Shown here: positions 48,380 to 56,964 of the stretch, piece after piece
Layout of the letters: each line of letters begins with the position of its first letter
Numbering within the stretch: position 1 is the first letter of the stretch
NCBI RefSeq assembly: GCF_041902845.1
Contig: NZ_CP159486.1
Location: 124,001 to 188,000 of the forward strand
Length of the DNA: 64,000 nt
Direction: 5' to 3'
Origin: Limibacterium fermenti
GTDB taxonomy: Bacteria; Bacteroidota; Bacteroidia; Bacteroidales; Dysgonomonadaceae
Program-made: the position numbers and the translations under genes
The notes under the pieces: generated by a model
Databases searched by the model: none
The model's input: only the letters and a program-made list of their open reading frames with translations
What the model was told of the DNA's origin: nothing

Positions 48380-49687
48380 ATGAACAAATTAGGCTTAGTC
48401 ATACAAAGAGAATATATTACCCGCGTCCGCAAAAAATCGTTTATCATTCTCACCCTGCTTATGCCGGTGCTGATGGTGCTGCTCACCTTGATGCCCCTGT
48501 GGCTCGCCACGCTCAACGACGGCGGCGAAAAGCGTATCGTGGTCATTGATAATACCGGTCTGTATGCGCCGCTGTTGAAATCGACCGATACCTATATCTT
48601 CCAGTCGGCCGGCGAGTCGGAAAAGGCCAGTTATCAGTCGAAACTGGGCAAAGAGGTGTATGCCGTCCTGCATATTACGCGCGATTTGAATAAGTATCCG
48701 CAAGCCGCCACCATCTTGTCAGAGAAACAAATTCCACAGGATTTGCAATCGATGATTAAACGCACGCTCAGCGAAAAAGTGACTCAACAAAAGCTCGACG
48801 AGCTTTCCGCCTCGGGCAATGTCGATGGCGAAACGGTCGCGCAGGTGCGGAACATTGTGAAAGAAGGGTCCGACATTCCGTTAAAAACGATGAAGTGGGG
48901 GGGCGACGGCACGGTCTCCGAATCGTCGACCGACGTGGCGACGATCATCGGTATGGTCTTCACCATTCTTATTTATATGTTTATTCTTATGTACGGCAAC
49001 ATGGTGATGCAGGCCGTGCTGGAAGAAAAGAAAAGCCGCGTGATAGAAGTGATGATTTCGTCGGTAAAGCCGGTTAACCTGTTGGTGGGTAAGATTATCG
49101 GCGTAGGATTGGTGGGCATTACCCAACTCGTTATTTGGGGAGTACTGGCCACCGCTTTGCTTGGCGGCGTATCGCTATTTATCTCTTCGCCCGAACTTGC
49201 TTCCGCTTCGGCGATGGAGATGGACGGCATGGATATGCAGAAAATTCTCGATACCGTTTTGTCGATTAATTGGTTCGAGGTTATCCTCTTTTTCCTGCTC
49301 TTTTTTATCGGCGGATATGTGCTGTATGCTTCCATTTTCGGAATGTTCGCTTCGGCAGTCGATAGCGAAGAAGATACCTCGCAGTTCATGACCCCCGTGA
49401 CCATCATCATCGTGTTCGCTTTCCTGGCCGGCTTCTACAGCGTCGGTAATCCCGACGGGCCGTTGGCTTTCTGGTGCTCGTTGATACCGTTCACTTCGCC
49501 CATTGTCATGATGGTGCGCATTCCGTTCGGTATTCCGTTGTGGGAAAAGTTGCTCTCGCTGGTTCTGTTATACGGTACGTTTATCCTCATATCCATTGTT
49601 GTGGCAAAAATCTATCGGGTGGGTATTCTGATGTACGGGAAGAAGCCGACTTTCGCTGAAATGATAAAATGGATGAGCTATAAGTGA
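48380..49687 (+). CDS. ABC transporter permease, NatB-like, 435 aa
   Basis: An N-terminal helix (KKSFIILTLLMPVLMVLLTLM) is followed by a large periplasmic segment (to about residue 190) and five to six membrane helices. VLEEKKSRVIEVMISSVKP is the conserved cytoplasmic loop of ABC-2 type (NatB/CcmB-like) permeases that contacts the ATPase. The layout matches sodium-extruding NatB and related exporters. It is coexpressed with the preceding ATPase. The gene ends 170 bp before dapF. Confidence 0.92.
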   Translation: MNKLGLVIQREYITRVRKKSFIILTLLMPVLMVLLTLMPLWLATLNDGGEKRIVVIDNTGLYAPLLKSTDTYIFQSAGESEKASYQSKLGKEVYAVLHITRDLNKYPQAATILSEKQIPQDLQSMIKRTLSEKVTQQKLDELSASGNVDGETVAQVRNIVKEGSDIPLKTMKWGGDGTVSESSTDVATIIGMVFTILIYMFILMYGNMVMQAVLEEKKSRVIEVMISSVKPVNLLVGKIIGVGLVGITQLVIWGVLATALLGGVSLFISSPELASASAMEMDGMDMQKILDTVLSINWFEVILFFLLFFIGGYVLYASIFGMFASAVDSEEDTSQFMTPVTIIIVFAFLAGFYSVGNPDGPLAFWCSLIPFTSPIVMMVRIPFGIPLWEKLLSLVLLYGTFILISIVVAKIYRVGILMYGKKPTFAEMIKWMSYK

Positions 49688-49728
49688 ATTTTTTCAACTT
49701 TTTATAGCGGAAAACCGGTAAAAAGATG

Positions 49729-49779
49729 TATTTTTGCGAATAATAAATTCAATTGAATGCAAAAATAGCGTTATTTTTG
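49729..49779 (+). promoter_or_regulatory. Two tandem -7 boxes upstream of dapF
   Basis: TATTTTTG at 49729-49736 and at 49772-49779. A third copy on the opposite strand (49767-49760) lies between them. Start sites for dapF about 70-120 nt upstream of the ATG. Confidence 0.5.
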
Positions 49780-49798
49780 TGAAATTGATAATCTTAGA

Positions 49799-49834
49799 AT
49801 GCGTATCGGATTTTTCCTCGAATCTCATACGCAT
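49799..49834 (+). promoter_or_regulatory. Hairpin in the dapF leader
   Basis: ATGCGTAT (49799-49806) pairs with ATACGCAT (49827-49834), followed by TTTT, and ATACGCA recurs at 49843-49849. A terminator-like structure in the 5' leader could allow attenuation of dapF. Confidence 0.5.
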
Positions 49835-49854
49835 TTTTCAATCATACGCAGCAA

Positions 49855-50688
49855 ATGAAATTCGTAAAAATGCAAGGAGCAGGTAATGATTATATTTATT
49901 TCAACCTGTTCGAAGAAAAAATAGAGTCGCCCGCCGAGCTTTCCCGCCGTGTGAGCGATCGTCACTTCGGTATCGGCGGCGACGGCATCGTCCTTATCGG
50001 GCCTTCTGCCGAAGGAGACTTTTCCATGCGCATGTTCAACGCCGATGGTAGCGAAGCGGAAATGTGCGGAAATGCTTCCCGCTGTGTCGGAAAATATCTG
50101 TACGACCGTGGGCTCACGCGTAAAAAAGAGATCGCGTTAAGTACCAAGTCCGGCATCAAACGACTGCTGCTGGAGGTCGATCCGGTGACCGATACGGTTG
50201 TCCGGGTGAACGTGAATATGGGACGGCCGCGGTTGTCGGCTCATGAAATACCTGTCGCTCTTTCACAGTCGCATGTTGTCCGCCATCCGCTGGAAGTGGA
50301 AGGGTATCGGGCCGAAATCACTTGCGTGTCGATGGGCAATCCGCATGCCGTTATTTTTCAGGACGACATCGAGCGGTTCGATTTTTCCGCAATAGGGCCT
50401 GCTATTGAACATCATCCGTTGTTCCCGCAGCGCACCAATGTCGAGTTTGTACAAGTGCTCGACCGCCAGAACCTCCGCATGCGCGTGTGGGAGCGCGGAA
50501 GCGGCGAAACGCTGGCTTGCGGCACGGGAGCTTGCGCCACGGTGGTGGCCGGCGTGCTCAACAACGTATGCGATGCTGTAGCCCTTGTGCATGTGAAGGG
50601 CGGCGACCTTTTGGTCGAGTGGGATCGCAGCGCCGATGAGGTCTGGTTGTCGGGAGACGCCCACTTTGTCTTCGAAGGCTTTGTTTAA
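49855..50688 (+). CDS. dapF: Diaminopimelate epimerase
   Basis: Interconverts LL- and meso-diaminopimelate, needed for peptidoglycan and lysine. The two catalytic cysteines are present: C71 in EMCGNASRCVG and C222 in LACGTGACATVV. MKFVKMQGAGNDYIYF is the standard start, and the length (277 aa) is typical. It is 124 bp upstream of dapL in the same direction; the two consecutive enzymes make and epimerise LL-DAP. The gap between them is filled by tandem repeats. Confidence 0.96.
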   Translation: MKFVKMQGAGNDYIYFNLFEEKIESPAELSRRVSDRHFGIGGDGIVLIGPSAEGDFSMRMFNADGSEAEMCGNASRCVGKYLYDRGLTRKKEIALSTKSGIKRLLLEVDPVTDTVVRVNVNMGRPRLSAHEIPVALSQSHVVRHPLEVEGYRAEITCVSMGNPHAVIFQDDIERFDFSAIGPAIEHHPLFPQRTNVEFVQVLDRQNLRMRVWERGSGETLACGTGACATVVAGVLNNVCDAVALVHVKGGDLLVEWDRSADEVWLSGDAHFVFEGFV

Positions 50689-50689
50689 T

Positions 50690-50755
50690 TAGCAAATTAG
50701 CAAATTAGTAAATTAGCGGATTGGCAAATTAGCAGGTTCGTAAATTAGCAGGATT
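50690..50755 (+). repeat. Octamer tandem array (AAATTAGC)
   Basis: About eight units of the form ATTAGCAA, ATTAGTAA, ATTAGCGG, ATTGGCAA, ATTAGCAG follow the dapF stop codon directly, 8 bp each. Confidence 0.75.
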
Positions 50756-50768
50756 AGGGTGTTCGCAC

Positions 50769-50810
50769 ATCATTCATCACTCATCACTTATAATTCATAA
50801 TTCATAATCG
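50769..50810 (+). repeat. Six heptamers abutting the dapL start
   Basis: ATCATTC, ATCACTC, ATCACTT, ATAATTC, ATAATTC and ATAATCG end 2 nt before the dapL ATG. The array occupies the place of a ribosome-binding site. Confidence 0.75.
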
Positions 50811-50812
50811 TT

Positions 50813-52033
50813 ATGTTTTCCATCAACGAAAATTATCTCAAACTCAACGAAAGCTATCTCTTCAGCACCATCGAATCGAAAGTCAACGGGTTTACCCGTA
50901 ACCATCCTCAGGCCGACATCATCCGCCTCGGTATCGGCGACGTGACCCTCCCTTTACCTCCATCCGTCATCGCGGCGCTGCATAAAGCCGTGGACGAAAT
51001 GGCCGATAAAAGCACTTTTCATGGTTATGGGCCGGAGCAAGGCTATGCGTTCTTACGCGAAACCATCGCTAAAAATGATTTTATCGACCGGGGACTTGAC
51101 ATCGCTGCGGATGAAATCTTTATAAGTGATGGCGCGAAAAGTGATACGGGTAATATCGGCGATATCCTCGGCGACGCAAATGTCATCGGCATTACCGATC
51201 CGGTATATCCGGTGTATTTGGATACCAATATCATGCGCATTTTGCAATCGTCCATCACCTCGTCCAAGATTCTGTTTCTGACCTGTAGCGAAGAAAACAA
51301 GTTCTTGCCCGAGCTTCCCCCGAAAAGGGTGGATGTGATTTATTTATGTTATCCCAATAATCCTTCGGGTACGGTCATGACGCGGGCGCAATTGAAGAAA
51401 TGGGTCGATTATGCCCTCGAAAACGAAAGCTTGATTTTGTTTGATGCCGCTTACGAAGCGTATATTACCGAAGACGATATTCCCCATAGTATTTTCGAAA
51501 TCGAAGGCGCCAAGTCATGCGCCATCGAGTTCCGTTCCTTTTCTAAGAATGCCGGCTTTACCGGTTTGCGGTGCAGCTATACGGTGGTGCCCAAGGCATT
51601 GAAGACGGTGACTTCGACGAAAAAAGAAGTCTCGTTGAATGCGTTGTGGCGCCGTCGTCAATCGACCAAATTCAATGGCACGGCGTATATCATTCAGCGC
51701 GCGGCGGAGGCCGTTTATTCTCCCGAAGGCCGGAAAGAAGTGCGGTCGATGGTCGATTACTATATGCAAAACGCCGCCATTATCCGGGAAGGATTGGCGG
51801 AAAAAGGCTGGACGGTCTTTGGCGGGGTAAATGCTCCGTACATCTGGTTAAAGTGTCCCGACACGACTGATTCATGGGCGTTTTTCGACCGCTTGTTGCA
51901 GGAATGCCACATTGTCGGTACGCCGGGTGTGGGATTCGGGTTGAAAGGCGAAGGATATTTCCGTCTGACCGCTTTCAACAGTCACGAAAAGACGCTCGAA
52001 GCGGTGCAGAGAATTAAAAATTGGAAGCAGTAG
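50813..52033 (+). CDS. dapL: LL-diaminopimelate aminotransferase
   Basis: Makes LL-DAP from tetrahydrodipicolinate and glutamate in one step, bypassing DapD/C/E. INENYLKLNESYLFSTIESKV and RLGIGDVTLPLPPSVI are the start of the plant/bacterial DapL family. The PLP lysine is K245 in FRSFSKNAGFTG, and YLCYPNNPSGTVMT and FDAAYEAYI complete the fold-type I signature. The length (406 aa) is normal. Pairing with dapF and the separate lysC gives the lysine/DAP route of Bacteroidota. Confidence 0.96.
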   Translation: MFSINENYLKLNESYLFSTIESKVNGFTRNHPQADIIRLGIGDVTLPLPPSVIAALHKAVDEMADKSTFHGYGPEQGYAFLRETIAKNDFIDRGLDIAADEIFISDGAKSDTGNIGDILGDANVIGITDPVYPVYLDTNIMRILQSSITSSKILFLTCSEENKFLPELPPKRVDVIYLCYPNNPSGTVMTRAQLKKWVDYALENESLILFDAAYEAYITEDDIPHSIFEIEGAKSCAIEFRSFSKNAGFTGLRCSYTVVPKALKTVTSTKKEVSLNALWRRRQSTKFNGTAYIIQRAAEAVYSPEGRKEVRSMVDYYMQNAAIIREGLAEKGWTVFGGVNAPYIWLKCPDTTDSWAFFDRLLQECHIVGTPGVGFGLKGEGYFRLTAFNSHEKTLEAVQRIKNWKQ

Positions 52034-52124
52034 CCCGAAGCGGTTTATTCCGGCTCCGCGTGAACCAATTGCCCATGAATACGTTTATTTTATACATTGG
52101 TATAAATTATAAACATAAAAGAGT

Positions 52125-52463
52125 ATGAATAAGCAAGAGTTTAAACAAAATGCCCATAAGGTGCTGGATGAACTGATCGAGTATATCGATAAGTTGGAAA
52201 GCAAAGCCACCGATATTGCCGAAGATGCCAAAGACGAGTATAATCAACAATTGGCAAACTTGAAGGAGATCAAACAAAATCTGTCGGATAAGCTGGATGA
52301 ATACGATACGATTGCCGACAGCAAGTGGGATGTGGTGAAAAGCAGTGCGGCCGCTTTTGTCGATTCGGTATCTCGTTCATGGAAAGTGAACTATACGAAA
52401 GTGTCCGAAGCGTTGAAAAAAGATAAAAAAGCATCCGGAAATACTTCCGACGACGTGCAATAG
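52125..52463 (+). CDS. Small coiled-coil protein, 112 aa
   Basis: Not recognised as a named family. The sequence is almost wholly helical and highly charged, with a heptad pattern from EFKQNAHKVLDELIEYIDKL through NLSDKLDEYDTIAD and a hydrophilic tail (KKDKKASGNTSDDVQ). There is no signal peptide. A similar small stress-type helical protein is common beside DAP genes in the group. It ends before a strong terminator at 52489. Codon use is ordinary. Confidence 0.75.
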   Translation: MNKQEFKQNAHKVLDELIEYIDKLESKATDIAEDAKDEYNQQLANLKEIKQNLSDKLDEYDTIADSKWDVVKSSAAAFVDSVSRSWKVNYTKVSEALKKDKKASGNTSDDVQ

Positions 52464-52488
52464 TCTTCCTTGTGATGTTTATGAATGG

Positions 52489-52528
52489 GGCTGTCTCGAG
52501 TATTTCTTTTTCGAGGCAGCCTTATTCT
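52489..52528 (+). terminator. Terminator after the coiled-coil gene
   Basis: GGCTGTCTCGA (52489-52499) pairs with TCGAGGCAGCC (52511-52521), one T-G wobble, with a T-rich tail. Confidence 0.85.
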
Positions 52529-52569
52529 TATGGAGTCTATTGGAAACGATTTTAGACTCCTTTAAAAGG

Positions 52570-52609
52570 AAAAAGCCTCTAAACTGTATAAGAGAAACAG
52601 TTTTAGAGG
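52570..52609 (-). terminator. Terminator of tRNA-Cys
   Basis: CCTCTAAA and CTGT arms (52576-52587) pair with ACAG-T-TTTAGAGG (52597-52609). On the minus strand five T follow. Confidence 0.75.
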
Positions 52610-52618
52610 TCTCTGGAG

Positions 52619-52689
52619 AGGTACCTGGCGGATTCGAACCGCCGTAAACGGTTTTGCAGACCGCTACCTAGCCACTCGGTCAAGGTACC
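52619..52689 (-). tRNA. tRNA-Cys (GCA)
   Basis: A complete cloverleaf on the minus strand: acceptor GGTACCT/AGGTACC, D-arm with GAGTGGCTAGGT, anticodon arm GCGGTCTGCAAAACCGT with anticodon GCA at 52657-52655, and T-arm GGCGGTTCGAATCCGCC. The CCA end is not encoded. The last transcribed base here is the U discriminator usual for cysteine tRNAs. A -7 box (52714-52707) and a terminator bracket it as a single-tRNA unit. It supplies cysS at 27323 with its substrate. Confidence 0.95.
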
Positions 52690-52706
52690 GACACATAAAG
52701 CAGGTG

Positions 52707-52714
52707 CAAAGATA
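52707..52714 (-). promoter_or_regulatory. -7 box of tRNA-Cys
   Basis: TATCTTTG on the minus strand, 18 nt upstream of the mature 5' end. Confidence 0.6.
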
Positions 52715-52776
52715 ATGCTTTTTTTGAAAGAGCAGCCTCTTCCGAGGGGTTTTTTTATTCCTACGGACATAGCTCT

Positions 52777-54144
52777 TTATGAAAATAGGGCTCGGAAAGC
52801 ATCTTCGACTTTTCGAACCGCTTCTATTTTTATATGCACTTTCGCATTGAATCCTTTCAGGTTATTTGCCGGTACAAGAATACGCGAAAAACCTAACTTT
52901 TCGGCTTCCATAATACGTTGCTCGATGCGGTTTACCGGACGAATCTCTCCCGAAAGTCCCACTTCGCCCGTCAAACAGGTATCTCCATCGATGGAAATAT
53001 CCAAACTGGAAGACAAGACGGCGCAAATGACCGATAAATCCATTCCCGGATCATTCACCCGTAATCCACCGGCAATATTCAAAAAGACATCTTTCTGTCC
53101 CAATTTAAAACCGGCGCGCTTTTCCAATACGGCCAGTAACATGTTCATCCGTCGAATATCGAATCCGGTGGCCGATCGTTGCGGCGTGCCGTAAGCTGCC
53201 GTGCTCACCAGCGCTTGCGTCTCTATAAGGAAGGGGCGTACCCCTTCGATAGCGGCCGAAATGGCTACACCGCTTAATCCTTCGTGATTTTGCGTAAGCA
53301 GTAACTCCGAAGGGTTGGTTACTTCGCGCAGCCCCGACCGGTTCATCTCATAGATACCCAATTCCGAAGTGCTTCCGAAGCGGTTTTTGATGCTTCGTAA
53401 GATCCGGTACATATAGTGTTGGTCGCCTTCGAACTGCAAAACCGTGTCGACGATATGCTCCAAGACCTTTGGCCCGGCGATGCTTCCTTCTTTCGTAATA
53501 TGTCCGATAAGAATGACCGGTATGCCCGACTGTTTGGCGAATTTGAGAATCGTTGCGGCGCACTCCCGTACCTGCGAGATGCTTCCGGGTGACGATTCCA
53601 TGGCGTCGCTATACACCGTTTGGATCGAGTCGATAATCACTAATTGCGGAGAGGTGTTTTGGATATGGGTAAAAATACGGTCGAGATTGGTTTCACACAC
53701 AATCAGGCATTGATCGTTCTCCAAGCCGATACGGTCGGCACGCAGTTTGAGTTGCCGCGCGCTTTCTTCGCCCGAAACATACAGGCTTCGGATATGACTT
53801 AGTTTCAGTACCGTTTGAAGTACGAGCGTCGACTTGCCGATGCCAGGCTCGCCTCCGATCAATACCAGTGAGGCTGGTACCAGTCCTCCGCCCAACACCC
53901 GGTTGAGCTCTCCGTCCAACATATCGATGCGCGGCTCTTCATCGGCTTTTATATCCTTTAGCGGGAGAGGTTGGCTCTGTACCGAGTCGAACGAGCGGGT
54001 GTCGGCTTGTTTCGACGCGCTGTTTTTTTGTACCAGTTCCTCCACAAATGTTCCCCATTCGCCGCAGGAAGGGCATTTTCCCATCCATTTCGGTGATTCG
54101 TACCCGCAATTGCTGCAGAAATAAACCGTTTTCAGTTTTGCCAT
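52777..54144 (-). CDS. radA: DNA repair protein RadA (Sms)
   Basis: RecA-like ATPase that drives branch migration in recombination. The N-terminal zinc finger is C10-x2-C13...C24-x2-C27 (FCSNCGYESPKWMGKCPSC). Walker A is GGEPGIGKSTLV, the RadA-specific KNRFG motif is intact (KNRFGSTSELG), and the C-terminal Lon-protease-like domain holds GDTCLTGEVGLSGEIRPV. The length (455 aa) is normal. It is transcribed leftward, 9 nt downstream of the toxin gene, so it may sit at the end of the TA transcript. Confidence 0.96.
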   Translation of the reverse strand: MAKLKTVYFCSNCGYESPKWMGKCPSCGEWGTFVEELVQKNSASKQADTRSFDSVQSQPLPLKDIKADEEPRIDMLDGELNRVLGGGLVPASLVLIGGEPGIGKSTLVLQTVLKLSHIRSLYVSGEESARQLKLRADRIGLENDQCLIVCETNLDRIFTHIQNTSPQLVIIDSIQTVYSDAMESSPGSISQVRECAATILKFAKQSGIPVILIGHITKEGSIAGPKVLEHIVDTVLQFEGDQHYMYRILRSIKNRFGSTSELGIYEMNRSGLREVTNPSELLLTQNHEGLSGVAISAAIEGVRPFLIETQALVSTAAYGTPQRSATGFDIRRMNMLLAVLEKRAGFKLGQKDVFLNIAGGLRVNDPGMDLSVICAVLSSSLDISIDGDTCLTGEVGLSGEIRPVNRIEQRIMEAEKLGFSRILVPANNLKGFNAKVHIKIEAVRKVEDAFRALFS

Positions 54145-54153
54145 GCCTTTATA

Positions 54154-54435
54154 TTACTTATCATCATAATGTCCCAACACCGAGATTACTACGACGATTA
54201 CCACATCGTCCCTTACCAAATAGCGTAATCGGTTTTTCTTATCTATCCTACGCGACCAAATATTACCGCTTAAATACCTGAGCGGCTCAGGATGCCCGGT
54301 ACCGCTATATGGGTGTTCGGACAATTCTAGGAAAATTTGTTCGATTTTGCGGATGATCGGTTTCGGCCCGCTTTTCCGGATATACAAAAGATCCTTTTTA
54401 GCTCGGTTTGAAACGGCTATCCTATACGTTCCCAT
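54154..54435 (-). CDS. YoeB/Txe-type toxin, 93 aa
   Basis: YRIAVSNRAKKDLLYIRKSG and the C-terminal IWSRRIDKKNRLRYLV, ISVLGHYDDK are the RelE/YoeB ribosome-dependent mRNA interferase fold; H and Y of GHYD are the conserved end residues. It overlaps the antitoxin gene upstream by 19 nt, the usual antitoxin-then-toxin order. When free it would cleave mRNA in the ribosome. It appears intact, unlike the broken TA genes elsewhere in the window. Confidence 0.9.
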   Translation of the reverse strand: MGTYRIAVSNRAKKDLLYIRKSGPKPIIRKIEQIFLELSEHPYSGTGHPEPLRYLSGNIWSRRIDKKNRLRYLVRDDVVIVVVISVLGHYDDK

Positions 54436-54656
54436 ACATTTGCCGGATCAATAAACGTAATTCTGCCTTCGCGTATGTCGTTTAGCCCTTCCTGTATAGC
54501 TTCCAATTCTTCTTTTGTGGGATAATCCTCTTCGTCCCATGGTTTTACGATGATGGGTCTCTCGTTTTTGCGGGCGACGATAACGATTTGTTTTTCTGAC
54601 AAATCGAAGAACTTCTTTTGATTAGCCCTAAATTCTGCGGGGGTTACGATAATCAT
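54417..54656 (-). CDS. Phd/YefM-type antitoxin, 79 aa
   Basis: MIIVTPAEFRANQKKFFDLSE is the Phd/YefM DNA-binding N-terminus, which also gives autoregulation. The C-terminal part (EGRITFIDPANVW) would wrap the toxin. The start at 54656 replaces the longer frame, whose first 12 codons include the -7 box region. It forms an operon with the YoeB-like toxin. Confidence 0.88.
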   Translation of the reverse strand: MIIVTPAEFRANQKKFFDLSEKQIVIVARKNERPIIVKPWDEEDYPTKEELEAIQEGLNDIREGRITFIDPANVWERIG

Positions 54657-54689
54657 ATCCTTATGCGTTAAGATGTACAACTTCCGGTA

Positions 54690-54697
54690 CAAAGATA
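54690..54697 (-). promoter_or_regulatory. -7 box of the toxin-antitoxin operon
   Basis: TATCTTTG on the minus strand, 34 nt before the ATG at 54656. Confidence 0.6.
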
Positions 54698-54729
54698 GGA
54701 AGAGTTTTTAGAATTCTGAAATAATTCCG

Positions 54730-54737
54730 TATTTTTG
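54730..54737 (+). promoter_or_regulatory. -7 box of tex
   Basis: TATTTTTG, 45 nt before the ATG at 54782; divergent from the TA promoter. Confidence 0.55.
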
Positions 54738-54781
54738 CAATCGAATTCCTATCTTCGAATTTTCCAATTTATAATCAGAAT

Positions 54782-56950
54782 ATGTCAATCATAGCTTCTA
54801 TTATTTCAAAAGACTTAAACCTATCTGTTAAGAGTGTAGAAAATACCATCGGGCTCCTCGACAAAGGCGCTACGATTCCTTTTATCAGCCGCTACCGGAA
54901 AGAGGCGACCGGAGGGTTGGACGAAGTGCAGATTGCCGGCATTCACGAGTTGAATGAAAAGTACCGCGAGATGGAAAAGCGGAAAGAGTTTATCTTGAAG
55001 TCTATTTCGGAGCAGGGTAAGCTCACGCCCGTATTGGAGCAGCAAATACAGGATTGCTGGGATGCGGTTGCTCTCGAAGATAGCTACTTGCCTTATAAAC
55101 CCAAGCGGCAGACACGAGCGGAAGTAGCCCGGAAAAAAGGACTGGAGGAATTGGCGAAGTGGTTGATGACACAACCGCAGGATTCCGTCATTTCCAAAGC
55201 CGCGCAGTTTGTGCGGGGCGAGGTGCCGGATGAGCAGGAGGCGATCAAAGGCGCTTGCGATATTATCGCCGAATGGGTGAATGAAGATGCTTGGGCCAGG
55301 CAGAGTGTCCGAAATATTTTTGAACGCGAAGCTGCCATCTCCTCGAAGGTGGTGAAAGGCAAAGAGGCGGAAGGCGAAAAATATAGCGACTACTTTGATT
55401 TTTCGGCATTGCTGTCGCGCTGTCCGTCCCATCGCCTTCTGGCTATGCGGCGTGGCGAAGCGGAAGGATTTTTGCGGGTGTCGATATCGCCCGAGGATGA
55501 AAAGTGTATCCTTCGTTTAGTGAAACGGTATGTGAAAAATGACTCCGAAGCATCGGATTTCGTGGAAAAAGCGGTGACGGATGCTTATAAACGGTTGCTG
55601 AAGCCTTCTATCGAAACCGAATTTGCCTCCCTCTCGAAAGAGAAGGCCGATGAGGCGGCCATTGCCGTATTTGTGCAAAATCTTCGCCAATTGCTGCTTG
55701 CTCCGCCGTTAGGACAACAGCGCATCCTGGCGATCGACCCCGGTTATCGCTCCGGATGTAAAGTGGTTTGTCTCGATGAGCAGGGCACGTTGCTTCATAA
55801 TGAGACGATTTATCCGCATCCGCCGCAAAACGAGTATTCGAAGTCGGCTAAAAAGATCGTCAAATTGGTATCGGCTTACCGCATCGATGCGATCGCCATC
55901 GGTAACGGCACTGCTAATCGCGAAACGGAACACTTTGTGACGAATCAGCGGTATGACAAAGAGGTGAAAGTGTTTGTCGTGAGCGAAAACGGCGCATCGG
56001 TTTATTCTGCGTCGAAAATTGCGCGCGACGAGTTTCCCCAATACGATGTGACCGTGCGCGGGGCGGTTTCCATCGGGCGGCGTCTGGCCGATCCGTTGGC
56101 GGAACTGGTGAAGATCGACCCGAAATCCATCGGGGTGGGGCAGTATCAGCATGATGTCGACCAGTCAAAGTTGAAAAAATCGCTTGACCGGACGGTCGAA
56201 AGTTGTGTCAACCTTGTGGGGGTAAATGTGAATACGGCCAGTAAGCATTTGCTCATGTATGTTTCCGGATTGGGGGAATCGCTTGCGCAAAATATCGTCG
56301 ATTATCGCACGCAAAACGGGCCTTTCGATTCGCGTTCGCAATTGAAGAAAGTGCCCCGCCTGGGAGACAAGGCGTTCGAGCAATGCGCCGGGTTCCTGCG
56401 CATTCCCGATGCCGGTCATCCGTTGGATAATTCGGCCGTGCATCCCGAGAGCTATTCATTGGTAGAGCAAATGGCGAAAGATTTGGGTTACTCGGTAAAG
56501 GAGTTAATAGGAAACAAAACTCTTATTCAACGGATCGAACCTTCGCGCTATGTAACCTCGGATGTCGGACTCGAAACGCTTTCGGATATTCTTCAGGAAT
56601 TGGAAAAGCCCGGGCGCGACCCGCGTACTCAAATCCAAACGCAGGAGTTCGACCCGAATGTGCGAAGCCTCGAAGACCTGAAAGAAGGGATGGTTTTGCC
56701 GGGCATCGTGACCAATATTACGAATTTCGGTTGTTTTGTCGATGTCGGTATCAAGGAAAACGGATTGGTACACATCTCGGAACTGGCAGACCGGTTTGTT
56801 TCCAACCCTTCCGACGAGGTTTCCTTACATCAATATGTCACGGTGAAAGTGTTGTCGGTCGATAAGGAACGCAAACGTATCCAATTATCGATGAAAGCGT
56901 CTGAAGTGGGTGATGCATCATCGGCAAACTCCGGATCGCAGGGCGTTTAA
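54782..56950 (+). CDS. tex: Tex-family RNA-binding protein
   Basis: Order of domains: Tex N-terminal helical region (GATIPFISRYRKEATGGLDE), YqgF-like RNase-H fold (ILAIDPGYRSGCKVVCLD near residue 318), helix-hairpin-helix pairs (VNTASKHLLMYVSGLGESLA) and a C-terminal S1 domain (GMVLPGIVTNITNFGCFVDVG). Tex binds nucleic acids and influences transcription. The full length of 722 aa and all domains are present. It is followed by ybaK after 14 nt, likely in one transcript. Confidence 0.96.
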   Translation: MSIIASIISKDLNLSVKSVENTIGLLDKGATIPFISRYRKEATGGLDEVQIAGIHELNEKYREMEKRKEFILKSISEQGKLTPVLEQQIQDCWDAVALEDSYLPYKPKRQTRAEVARKKGLEELAKWLMTQPQDSVISKAAQFVRGEVPDEQEAIKGACDIIAEWVNEDAWARQSVRNIFEREAAISSKVVKGKEAEGEKYSDYFDFSALLSRCPSHRLLAMRRGEAEGFLRVSISPEDEKCILRLVKRYVKNDSEASDFVEKAVTDAYKRLLKPSIETEFASLSKEKADEAAIAVFVQNLRQLLLAPPLGQQRILAIDPGYRSGCKVVCLDEQGTLLHNETIYPHPPQNEYSKSAKKIVKLVSAYRIDAIAIGNGTANRETEHFVTNQRYDKEVKVFVVSENGASVYSASKIARDEFPQYDVTVRGAVSIGRRLADPLAELVKIDPKSIGVGQYQHDVDQSKLKKSLDRTVESCVNLVGVNVNTASKHLLMYVSGLGESLAQNIVDYRTQNGPFDSRSQLKKVPRLGDKAFEQCAGFLRIPDAGHPLDNSAVHPESYSLVEQMAKDLGYSVKELIGNKTLIQRIEPSRYVTSDVGLETLSDILQELEKPGRDPRTQIQTQEFDPNVRSLEDLKEGMVLPGIVTNITNFGCFVDVGIKENGLVHISELADRFVSNPSDEVSLHQYVTVKVLSVDKERKRIQLSMKASEVGDASSANSGSQGV

Positions 56951-56964
56951 TAAACGGAAAAAGA

